From Sva-07 sp963741755 (GTDB taxonomy: Bacteria > Actinomycetota > Acidimicrobiia > Acidimicrobiales > Ilumatobacteraceae), in assembly GCA_963741755.1 (NCBI GenBank), contig CAVUJG010000007.1, positions 62,001 through 126,000 of the forward strand: DNA of 64,000 bases, given 5' to 3'. Shown here piece by piece: positions 39,002 to 47,974 of this stretch. The position numbers and the translations under genes are program-made. Position 1 is the first letter of the stretch; each line of letters opens with the position of its first letter. Under the pieces are notes generated by a model. That model saw only the letters and a program-made list of their open reading frames with translations. It was not told where the DNA came from and made no database searches.

Positions 39002-42000
39002 TCAGCCTCGAACGACGAGACCCCGGTAGCCGTCTGCGAAACCGGCAGAGCGGAGCAGGTCGACGAGGCCCGCAGGCGCGTCGGCGAGACCATCGCCGTC
39101 GATCTTGCGGATCTCGACCGTCTTCGTGCGGCCGGACTTGACGAGGTCGATCAGTGCTCCCGTCCACGCCACGTCGAAGAGCGCATCAGGAAAGGTGACG
39201 AGATGATGGCCGCGCCGGTCGAACCACACCAGAGGCCGGCCAGCCCGCAGCACGACGATCGACGAGGCGTTGCGGGCCGGTCGGCCCGTGGTGGCAGGCC
39301 ATTCGAGCGCCGCGCCGTAGGGCTGGGCCGGATCGGTCGCCGCGAGCACGACCGGATCGGGGACGTCGTCGGGGCGGATGATCGGGTCGGGCGTCTCGCG
39401 GGCGGCGCGGAGGCGGTCGACCGCGCCGGGCACCGCGAACTGGGCGGCGCCGAGCCCGTCGACGAAGTAGCCGCGGCGCACCTGGCCGCGTTCCTCCAGC
39501 ACCTTGAGCACCCCGTACACGGCACTGAAGCCACCGACGAGCCCCTCGGCCATCACCGCTTCACGGGTGACCACGCCGTAGCGCTCGACGAGTTGCATCG
39601 CCTGGGCATGCGCAGCTTCGGTCGGTGTCGGCGCCGGCAGCAACAGGGGCGCCACGAGGCTCCATCGCCCCTGGCCGGCGGGCGGGCCGATGCGAGTGAG
39701 GCGACCCGGCCGGGGTCGGCTCCTGGCGTACGCGGCGCGGCCCTTGGCCGCCGACTTCACCTTGGCGCCGCCGATGACGGAGCGCACAGGTGCGAGCGAG
39801 TCGTTGGTGACCTCGCCGGCCCAGACGAGATCCCAGAGCGCGGCGAGGAGTTCCTGGTCCTGCGCGCCGGGAGCGGCACCGCGAATCTGGCCCCAGAAGC
39901 TGGCTCCCTGCTCGGCGAGCAGCGTGCGGATCGCTTCCTGCAGCGCGCCCTCGGCCGGTTCGCGTTGCTCCCAGCCGGGAGCGAGGAGCGGCAACTGGTC
40001 GGCGAAGCACAGCCGGATGCGGCCGTCGCGGGCACCGAGCGCTCCGGCGCCGATCCAGATCACCTCGCCGGCGGTGCAGAGCTCGTCGAGCATCGGCGCT
40101 CGGAATCCGGCCACTCGCACCGGCAGCACATCGGTCTCGATCGTGGACGCCACGAGCGCCGTTCCGGACAACACGCCGAGCGTCTCGACGAGCGCGTCCA
40201 TGCCGCGGCGCCCGGCGGGGATGTCGTGCCACGCCGTAAGGAACCGTGCGAACGCCTCCTGCTCGACCGGCTCGACCTCCTTGCGCAGCGCGGCGAGCGA
40301 CCGGCGGCGGAGCTGGCGCAGGACATCGACGTCGCAGAACTCGCGCGACACACCCTCGGGGCGGAACTCGCCGACGACCAGTCGTTCGTCGCCTTCCAGC
40401 GCCGCGAGCGCCCCGGCGATCCGCTCGGGCGGTGCACCGAAACGCCTGGCGACATCGGCGGTGAGGAAGGGCCCGTGCGTGCGGGCGTAGCGGCCGACGA
40501 TCTCCTCCAGCGGACGGGCGACCGGCTCGGTGAACGCCATCGGCAGGCCGAGCGGCAACGAGCATCCGAACGCGTCGCGGTAGCGGGCGGCGTCCTCGGC
40601 GGCGGCGTAGCGAGTCTCACCGCCGAGCGCGATCTCGATCACCCGTCGTTCGGCCACGAGCGTGGACAGCCATCCGACACCGTCGGCTTCACAGCGGAGT
40701 TCGACCTCGTCGGCGCTCAGGTCGCCGACCTTGCGGAACACGTCGTGCAGCTCGTCGGCCGAGCGGGCCCGGCGCCCTTCTGTGATGCACTGCAGCTCGA
40801 GTTCGATGTCGGCGAGCACCTCGGGGTCGAGCAGCTCGCGCAACTCCTCCGCGCCGAGAAGGTCGCGGAGCAGGTCGCGGTCGAGTGCCAGGGCGGCGGC
40901 GCGCCGTTCGGCGAGCGGGGCGTCGCCCTCGTACATGTATGCGGCGATCCAGTTGAACAGCAGACTCGACGCCATCGGGCTGGCCTTGCCGGTGTCGACG
41001 GATACCACCCGGATCGCCCGAGACCGCAGCAGTCCGAGCACCTCGCGGAGCGCCGGCACGTCGAACACGTCCTGGAGGCACTCGCGCGACGTCTCGAGCA
41101 GGATCGGGAACGTCGGATACTTCGCCGCCACCGCGAGCAGGTCCGCCGCCCGTTGGCGCTGCTGCCACAGCGGGGTGCGGCGGTCGGGACGGCGGCGCGG
41201 CAGCAGCAGCGCCCGACCCGGCGCACTCGCGGAACCGCGCCGAGAACAGCGCCGTCTGCGGCAGTGTCTCGACGACGAGTTCGTCGATGTCCTCCGGGTC
41301 GATCATCAGCGCCTCGATCGGCAGCTCGACCGCCGACTCGGGCAAGCGGATCACGATGCCGTCGTCGCCCCACATCGACTCGACCGGGATGTCGTAGCGG
41401 TCCATCAGACGGCGCTCGATCGCCATCGCCCACGGCGCATGCACCGGCGTGCCGAACGGGCTGAGGATGCAGATGCGCCAGTCGCCGATCTCGTCCTGGA
41501 AGCGCTCGACGACCACGGTGCGGTCGTCGGGCACCGCCCCGGTCGCTTCGACCTGCTCGGCGAGGTACTGGCTGAGGTTGCCGGCAGCGAACGCATCGAG
41601 GTTGTAGTGCGTCATCAGCCGCTCGGTGGCGGCCGCGTCGTCGAGGTCGTGAATTTCTCGGACGAACGCGCCGAGCGCCCGGCCCAGCTCCAGCGGACGG
41701 CCCGGGCGGTCGCCGTGCCAGAACGGCATCTTGCCGGGCTGGCCGGGCGCCGGGCTGACGGTGACGCGCTCGAACGTGATGTCCTCGATTCGCCACGTCG
41801 ACGCGCCGAGCACGAACGTCTCGCCCGGGCGGCTCTCGTAGACCATCTCCTCGTCGAGTTCGCCGACGCGGGTGCCGTCGGGGAGGAACACGCCGAAGAG
41901 GCCCCGGTCGGGGATCGTGCCACCGCTGGTGACCGCGAGGCGCTTCGAGCCGTCGCGAGCGCGGAGCCGGTCGTTGATGCGGTCCCACACGATGCGCGGG

Positions 42001-43532
42001 CGCAGCTCCGAGAACTCCTCGCTCGGGTAGCGGCCCGACAGCAGGTCGAGCACGTTCGACAGCAGGTCGTCGGAGATGTCGGCGAAGCTCGCGCAGCGCC
42101 GCACCATCGCGGCAACCTCTCCGACCGAGCACTCCTCGACGATCGCCACGTGGGCGACGATCTGCTGGGCGAGCACGTCGAGCGGGTTGCGCAGGTAGCG
42201 GGTCGACTCGATCTCGCCGTCGATCATCCGGCGCGTGACCACTGCCGCTTCGAGCAGGTCGCCTCGGTGCTTCGGGAAGATCGAGCCCCGCGACGGCTCA
42301 CCCACCTGATGGCCGGCACGACCGATGCGTTGCAGACCGCGGCTGACGGCGCCCGGGGACTCGACCTGGATCACGAGGTCGACCGCACCCATGTCGATGC
42401 CCAACTCCAGCGACGACGTGGCCACGATCGCCCGCAGGTCGCCGCGCTTGAGGCGGTCCTCGATGACGACCCGCTGCTCGCGGGCGAGCGATCCGTGGTG
42501 GGCCCGCACCAGCTCGTCGAGGATCTCGCCGGTGACCGGGTCGACGATGCCAGGCACACCTTCCTCGATCGCCAGCTCATTGAGCTTCGCCGCGAGGCGC
42601 TCGGCAGCCCGGCGGGCGTTGCAGAAGATGATCGTGGTGCGGTTGGCGAGGATCCGTTTGAGGATCTCGGGATAGATGCTCGGCCAGATCGACGTGCGCC
42701 GCTCGGTGAGCGCCGACGTCGCCGGCCCGGGCGTGAGTTCGACCTTGACCTGGCCGAGCGTCGACATGTCCTCGATCGGGATGACGACCTCGATCTCCAA
42801 CTGCTTGCGGATACCGGCGTCGACGATCTGCACCGGCCGTCTGCGCCCGGGCTCCGCCCACCCACCGAGGAACTCGGCGACCTCCTCCAGCGGGCGCTGC
42901 GTCGCGGAGAGCCCGATGCGCTGTGGTGGCGTGTCGGTGACCTCCTCCAGCCGTTCCAACGTGAGCATGAGGTGCGCGCCGCGCTTGGTGGTCGCCATCG
43001 CGTGGATCTCGTCGATGATCACCGTCTCGACACCGGCGAGCGTCTCGCGCGCCGACGAGGTGAGCATCAGGTACAGCGACTCCGGCGTCGTGATCAGCAG
43101 ATCGGGTGGACGTCGAATCAGCTTCTGGCGATCGTTGGCCGCGGTGTCGCCGGTGCGCATGCCGACCTCGGGCGCGACGAATCCCGACACGCTCGCCGGC
43201 CCCAGTCGCTCGGCGGCCAGCTCGATGCCCTTGAGCGGTGCCCGCAGGTTCTTCTCGATGTCGAACGCCAACGCCCGCAGCGGAGAGATGTACAGCACCC
43301 GGGTGCGGTGCGAGCGCTCCTCGGGGCGAGGCGTGGTGGTGAGTCGGTCGATCGATGCAAGGAAGGCCGTGAGCGTCTTGCCCGAACCCGTCGGGGCGCA
43401 GATCAGCGTGTGCTCACCGGCCGCGATGTGCGGCCAGCCCTGCACCTGCGGCGGTGTCGGTTCGGGGAACGATGCCGCGAACCACTCGCGGACGGCCGGC
43501 GAGAACGCCTCCAGAACCGGGTGCGCAGCGAT
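39002..43532 (-). pseudogene. lhr: Lhr-type DEAD/DEAH helicase, split by a frameshift and lacking a standard start codon
   Basis: Two frames together make a ~1510-residue Lhr, the large superfamily 2 helicase that unwinds DNA and RNA-DNA hybrids in repair. The first part has Walker A CAPTGSGKTLTAF, DEIH box VIIDEIHAMATTKRG, motif III GLSATQRPLEE, and motif VI QRIGRAGHQ. The frame then breaks at about 41210-41220 (GGGTCGGGC on the coding strand); removing one base restores ALLLPRRRPDRRTPLWQQR, the conserved Lhr junction, and the second frame continues to 39002. Upstream of the GTG at 43445 the frame still encodes conserved N-terminal sequence (EAFSPAVREWFAASFPEP). Between the in-frame stop at 43544 and 43445 there is no ATG, GTG or TTG; ATC at 43532 sits 6 nt after TAGCGT. 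Confidence 0.85.
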
Positions 43533-43569
43533 CGTGCCACGCTACCGACCACCCCGACCAAGCAACCCT

Positions 43570-43598
43570 GGTTCCCCGAGCCCAGGGCTCGGGGAACC
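43570..43598. terminator. 29-bp palindrome, probable terminator of the copper chaperone gene
   Basis: Perfect inverted repeat of 14 bp arms (GGTTCCCCGAGCCC and its complement) around a single A. It lies 18 bp downstream of the PCu(A)C gene (minus strand) and ahead of lhr. It is closely related to the copy inside ccmA at 8301-8329. Confidence 0.75.
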
Positions 43599-43615
43599 AC
43601 GATCGAGCGATGTGA

Positions 43616-44266
43616 TCAGCCCTCGGTGGTCTCCGTCATGTCGCCGCTCATGTCGTCCATCACCAGCGGTCGGACCGGCGCACCGACGGTGACCTCGGTC
43701 CCGTCGTCGAACATCATCGTGACGTCGATCGTGCCCATGATGTCGGCCGGATCGATGTCGATCAGCATGATGTGCGGCCCACCCGGTTCGAGCGTGAAAC
43801 TGCCACCGGCCGGAACCACGAAGCCTTCCGGGACTTCCTGCATCTGCATCGCTCCGTCGTCGCCCATGATCGTCTCATGGATCTCGACGGTGGCGTCGAA
43901 CGGCACAGAGGCGGCCACCAGCGTCACGTCGGTGTCACCGTTGTTGGTGATCGTGCCGTACGTCGCGGTCCTCGTCTGACCCTCGGCCGGCTGGCGCATC
44001 CAGACGTCGGTGACGGTGATGTCGCCCACGGTGGCTTCTCCACCGGGCATCTCGGCCATGTCGTCGCCGCTGTCGTCCATGTCGCCGGCCATCGTGGTGT
44101 CGCTCGACATGTCGTCGGTGGCCATCGTGGTCTCCGCCGCCATCTCGGTGGTCTCGGCGACGGTGTCGGACGCGCTGTCGTCGTCGCTGCCGCAGGCGGC
44201 CAGCGACAACACCAGAGCGGATGCGGCGAGGGGGGCCAGGAGGAGTTTGGTTCGGTTGTGGTTCAC
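43616..44266 (-). CDS. PCu(A)C copper chaperone lipoprotein
   Basis: 216 residues. GTG 44266 begins a lipoprotein signal peptide (LLLAPLAASALVLSLAAC, lipobox LAAC). A Met/Asp/Thr-rich linker (about residues 25-75, repeats of TTMA and DDM) precedes the PCu(A)C domain, whose copper ligands are in EIHETIMGDDGAMQMQE and GGPHIMLID, the H-x(n)-M ... H-x-M set. These proteins deliver Cu(I) to the Cu(A) centre of cytochrome oxidases outside the membrane. The linker and the C-terminal acidic Met-rich tail may bind extra copper. No cytochrome oxidase genes besides cydAB (copper-free) are in the window. Confidence 0.88.
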   Translation of the reverse strand: MNHNRTKLLLAPLAASALVLSLAACGSDDDSASDTVAETTEMAAETTMATDDMSSDTTMAGDMDDSGDDMAEMPGGEATVGDITVTDVWMRQPAEGQTRTATYGTITNNGDTDVTLVAASVPFDATVEIHETIMGDDGAMQMQEVPEGFVVPAGGSFTLEPGGPHIMLIDIDPADIMGTIDVTMMFDDGTEVTVGAPVRPLVMDDMSGDMTETTEG

Positions 44267-44308
44267 GACACGACAGGTCGCTGCCCGGCCCGGCTCGGTT
44301 CCCACAAT

Positions 44309-44361
44309 CCGAAAAATGCACAGATCCGCCCGCTCAGGGGCCGATTCCGCACATTTTCGGG
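44309..44361. repeat. CCGAAAATG-type palindromic repeat, copy A
   Basis: Left arm CCGAAAAATGCACAGATCCG and right arm CGGATT-like to CACATTTTCGG flank a GC-rich loop. Located between the ABC-F stop (44376) and the copper chaperone start on the minus strand, so it may terminate the ABC-F transcript. Its reverse complement matches copy B at 46102-46158 in the arms. Confidence 0.7.
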
Positions 44362-44375
44362 CTGGGGCGTCGATC

Positions 44376-46010
44376 TCAGCGCTCGGACACGGTGCCGTGG
44401 TCGACGTCGAGCGTTCTGGTCAAGCGGACCCGGTCGAGCAGGTCACGATCGTGCGTCACGAGGATCACGGTGCCGGCGAACGTGTCGAGCGCCTGCTCGA
44501 GCTGCTCGATCGCCGGGAGATCGAGGTGGTTGGTGGGTTCGTCGAGCACGAGCAGGTTCGCACCATTGGCCATCAGCAGCGCCAGCGAGGCCCGGGTCCG
44601 CTCCCCCGGCGACAGCGTCGCGGCACCGCGAAGCACGTGTTCAGCCCCGAGTCCGAACTTCGCGAGCAGCGTGCGGGCGTCACCGGCCAGCAATCCGGTC
44701 GAAGCGGTGAACGCGTCCAGCAACGACTCGTCGCCGAGCAGCGCCGAGCGAGCCTGCTCGATCTCGCCGACCACGACGCTCGCACCCAACGACGCGGTGC
44801 CCACGTCCGGACGTACACGGCCGAGCAGCAGCGAGATCAGCGTGGTCTTGCCGCTGCCGTTCGCGCCGACCAGCGCCAGTCGGTCACCGACGCGAAGGTC
44901 GAGGTCGACGGGACCGAGCCGGAACGACCCACGCTCGACCACCGCGCCACGAGCAGACGCGACGATGTCGCCGCTGCGTCCGGCAGTCGGGATCGTCAGC
45001 CGCAGTTCCCATGGTTCTCTCGGCTCCTCGACAGCCTCGAGACGCTCCGCGGCTTTCTGCGTCCGCGCGGCCTTGCCGGCGAGTTGCTCGGTCTGATTGA
45101 CCTTGAAATGACGGATGTGCTTGTCGTTCTCGCCCGACTTCTTCACCTTCGCCAGGCCCTGGGTCGCCCACTCCCGCTCGCGCTGCGCCCGCTGCTGAAG
45201 CGACGACCGCTTGGTGTCGTATTCCTCGAAGCGTTCGCGCGCGTGCTGCTTGGCCAACTCGCGCTCGGCCAGGAACGATTCCCACCCACCGGCGAACCAG
45301 GTCGCGCGATGTGAGTGGTGATCGATCTCCACGACATCGGTGATCGTGCGACGCAGGAACGAACGGTCGTGACTCACGAGCAGCACAGGTGCGTCGACAC
45401 CGAGAATCCAGCGCTCGAGACGTTCGAGGCCGTCGAGGTCGAGGTCGTTGGTCGGCTCGTCGAGCAGGAACACATCGAAGCGTGCGAGCAGCAACGAGGC
45501 GAGCGACGCACGCGCTGCCTCGCCTCCCGACAACGACATCGTCGGTTGGTCGAGGAGCCGTTCGGCGAGTCCCAGGTCACTCCACACTTCTCCGACTCGA
45601 GCGTCGAAGTCGGCGGCTCCGAGCGCCAGCCACCGATCGAGCGCGTCCGAGTACCGATCGTCGGCACCCGTCTCAGCCGCAGCGAGTGCGCCGGTCGCTG
45701 CATCGAGCTCGACCTGCGCAGCAGCCACGCCGCTGCGCCGCGCCAAGAACTCACGGACGGTCTCGGTCGCAGAACGCTCCGGCTCCTGGGGGAGCAAGCC
45801 GACGTTCGCAGTTCGAGGGGCAATCTCGACCGAGCCTCGGTCGAGCGCCACGCGCCCGGCAAGCGCGCCGAGCAGCGTCGACTTGCCGACACCATTGGGG
45901 CCGACCAGGCCGACCCGGCGGCCGGGTGCGAGCGTGAGATCGACGTCGTCGAGCACGATGAGCGGACCTCGGACGACGGTGAGCGAACGGGCGATGAGCG
46001 ATGCGGGCAC
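44376..46010 (-). CDS. ABC-F family ATPase
   Basis: 544 residues with two ABC modules and no membrane domain. Module 1: Walker A VGPNGVGKST, signature SLSGGEAARASL, Walker B FLLDEPTND. Module 2: VGANGSGKTT, TLSPGERTRASL, LVLDEPTNHLD. The linker (around residues 240-310) is basic and charged (EREWATQGLAKVKKSGENDK). ABC-F proteins act on ribosomes, either protecting them from antibiotics or resolving stalls; which applies here cannot be decided. GTG 46010 is chosen for its GGAGG 7-8 nt upstream. The gene is bracketed by two copies of a CCGAAAATG-type palindrome. Confidence 0.9.
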   Translation of the reverse strand: MPASLIARSLTVVRGPLIVLDDVDLTLAPGRRVGLVGPNGVGKSTLLGALAGRVALDRGSVEIAPRTANVGLLPQEPERSATETVREFLARRSGVAAAQVELDAATGALAAAETGADDRYSDALDRWLALGAADFDARVGEVWSDLGLAERLLDQPTMSLSGGEAARASLASLLLARFDVFLLDEPTNDLDLDGLERLERWILGVDAPVLLVSHDRSFLRRTITDVVEIDHHSHRATWFAGGWESFLAERELAKQHARERFEEYDTKRSSLQQRAQREREWATQGLAKVKKSGENDKHIRHFKVNQTEQLAGKAARTQKAAERLEAVEEPREPWELRLTIPTAGRSGDIVASARGAVVERGSFRLGPVDLDLRVGDRLALVGANGSGKTTLISLLLGRVRPDVGTASLGASVVVGEIEQARSALLGDESLLDAFTASTGLLAGDARTLLAKFGLGAEHVLRGAATLSPGERTRASLALLMANGANLLVLDEPTNHLDLPAIEQLEQALDTFAGTVILVTHDRDLLDRVRLTRTLDVDHGTVSER

Positions 46011-46101
46011 AGGGGCACCTCCGGGAAGAACGAACAGGCTACGAGCGGACGGTGGGCGGCTCACTGATCGGTCATCGCCCCCGACCGTACCCCACCCTCC
46101 G

Positions 46102-46158
46102 CCCGAAAATGTGCCTGGATTTGTCGCGCTGAACGCACAGATCCACGACATTTTCGGG
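46102..46158. repeat. CCGAAAATG-type palindromic repeat, copy B
   Basis: Starts CCCGAAAATGTGCCTGGAT and ends GACATTTTCGGG, so the outer 11 bp are inverted repeats, with an inner pair GGAT.TGT / ACAGATCC. Lies in the divergent region between the ABC-F start (46010) and the helicase gene at 46225. Confidence 0.7.
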
Positions 46159-46224
46159 CTGGCTCGGGTTTTTCCGGCGTGAGGGTTGGGGGCGGGGCCG
46201 AGCGCGGCAGACTCGACGGCTCCG

Positions 46225-47925
46225 ATGCCGACCGTGATCCTCCGACCCTGGCAGCGTGCGGCGTACGAGGCGTTCCGCACCAGCCCCGAACCGGACTACC
46301 TCGCGGTCGCCACGCCCGGAGCCGGAAAGACGACGTTCGCCCTCACGTGTGCCCGTGCCAGTCTCGCCGACGAGCCGCGCACGCTGGTGGTGGTGGCTCC
46401 GACCAGCCACTTGAAGGTCCAGTGGTCGCTCGCTGCCCACCGCCTCGGCCTGCAGCTCGACCCCGACTGGAGCCCCGGCGACGGCCTCGCCCGCGATGTC
46501 CACGGCCTGGTGACCACCTACCAGCAGATCGCCACCGGCAACACGGCGGCGAAGCTCGCCGGACTGTCGGCCGACGGCTTCGTGATCCTCGACGAGATCC
46601 ACCACGCCGGCCACGAACGGGCCTGGGGCGACGGGATCCGGGTGGCGTTCGGCCACGCCGCTCGACGCCTGTCGCTGTCGGGCACACCGTTCCGCAGCGA
46701 TGCCGTCCCGATCCCGTTCGTGCGCTACGACGCCAGCGGTGGCGAGGGCGACATGGCCCACGCCGATTTCACCTACGGCTACGCCGATGCCCTTCGTGAC
46801 GGCGGCGTCGTGCGCCCGGTCTACTTCCCCCGCGTCGACGGCGAGATGGAGTGGACCACAGCGTCGGGAGACGTGATCAACGCCAGCTTCCAGGACGAGT
46901 TGACCAAGGATCAGGTGTCGATGCGCCTGCGCACCGCGCTGAGCCTCGAAGGCGAGTGGATGCCGAGCGTGCTCGCCCGAGCGAACGAGCAGCTGCGGTC
47001 GATCCGTCAGGACCATCGCGACGCCGGCGGGCTGGTGATCGCCATCGACCAGGAGCACGCCCAGGGCATCGCCCGCCTCCTGCGTGACCGGTTCGGCACG
47101 CCGGCCGACGTCGTCGTCAGCGACGATCCGACCGCCTCGAAGAAGATCGCCGAGTTCTCCCAGAACGACCGCCCCTGGCTGGTAGCGGTACGGATGGTGT
47201 CCGAAGGTGTCGACATCCCACGCCTGCGCGTCGGGGTGTTCGCCACCACCACGTCGACCGAGCTGTTCTTCCGCCAGGCAGTCGGCCGGTTCGTTCGATG
47301 GCAGGCGGGGCGACCGAGCCAGAAGGCGTACGTCTACATTCCCGACGACCCTCGCCTGCGTTCGCATGCCTTCGAGATCGCCGAGGCCCGTCGTCACGTG
47401 CTGCGGCCTCCGGGCTCCGATGACGAGGACGAGTTCCAGCTCGACGGTGGGCTCGACGACCAGGTGCACCCCGACGATGCCGCCGAGCAACTCACACTGT
47501 TCGCCGTCGTGTCGGCCACCGCGACCGACATCACGGTGCACACCGTGACCGAGGAGGGCGTCCGATTCGAGCCGCACTTCTCGCCAGATGACCTCCACGC
47601 CCCCCGCTACGACGACGAGGTCGAGATCGCCGAGCCGCTGTTCGTCGCCGACCCGCTGCTGAGCATCGACCTTCCCGAGGTGCCGACGGCGGCCGGGCTG
47701 GTGCCGTCTGGCTCGCTGAGCGTCGCCGAGCGAAAGGACGACCTGCGCACGCGCAACGCTCACATCGCCAAGCGGCTCGTCGACATCACCGGGTGGGGCC
47801 ACGCCAAGGTGCAGGGCGAGATGAACCGTCTCGCAGGCGTCACCCGCGTGGCGACGGCCACGACGGAGCAACTCGAACGACGTCTGCGCTACGCGGAGAG
47901 CTGGCTGCGCCGCCTGCAGCGCTGA
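46225..47925 (+). CDS. DEAD/DEAH box helicase (XPB/SSL2-like)
   Basis: 566 residues. Motif I TPGAGKTTFAL, motif II LDEIHHAG (DEIH), motif III LSGTPFRSD, and motif VI QAVGRFVRW are in order, with RPWQRAAYEAF as the N-terminal Q-like motif. The short RecA-like core plus a C-terminal domain ending in RLRYAESWLRRL resembles bacterial SSL2-type helicases of unknown repair role. A possible start in front of the ATG lies 39 nt upstream but is less conserved. It is divergent from the ABC-F gene and followed ~50 bp later by the SARP gene. Confidence 0.85.
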   Translation: MPTVILRPWQRAAYEAFRTSPEPDYLAVATPGAGKTTFALTCARASLADEPRTLVVVAPTSHLKVQWSLAAHRLGLQLDPDWSPGDGLARDVHGLVTTYQQIATGNTAAKLAGLSADGFVILDEIHHAGHERAWGDGIRVAFGHAARRLSLSGTPFRSDAVPIPFVRYDASGGEGDMAHADFTYGYADALRDGGVVRPVYFPRVDGEMEWTTASGDVINASFQDELTKDQVSMRLRTALSLEGEWMPSVLARANEQLRSIRQDHRDAGGLVIAIDQEHAQGIARLLRDRFGTPADVVVSDDPTASKKIAEFSQNDRPWLVAVRMVSEGVDIPRLRVGVFATTTSTELFFRQAVGRFVRWQAGRPSQKAYVYIPDDPRLRSHAFEIAEARRHVLRPPGSDDEDEFQLDGGLDDQVHPDDAAEQLTLFAVVSATATDITVHTVTEEGVRFEPHFSPDDLHAPRYDDEVEIAEPLFVADPLLSIDLPEVPTAAGLVPSGSLSVAERKDDLRTRNAHIAKRLVDITGWGHAKVQGEMNRLAGVTRVATATTEQLERRLRYAESWLRRLQR

Positions 47926-47974
47926 ACGCGACACCACACCGACCAGTGCTGGGCCCGGTGCCAAGCGAGCACGT

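Noticed and set aside
40662..43979. A 1105-residue plus-strand open frame antisense to lhr
   Set aside because: Composition is Arg/Ser-rich and it mirrors the helicase; no family match is evident.
43616..44266. Genuine Cu(A) oxidase operon
   Set aside because: Only the PCu(A)C chaperone is present; no ctaC/ctaD or Sco-like gene is near, and cytochrome bd in the window contains no copper.
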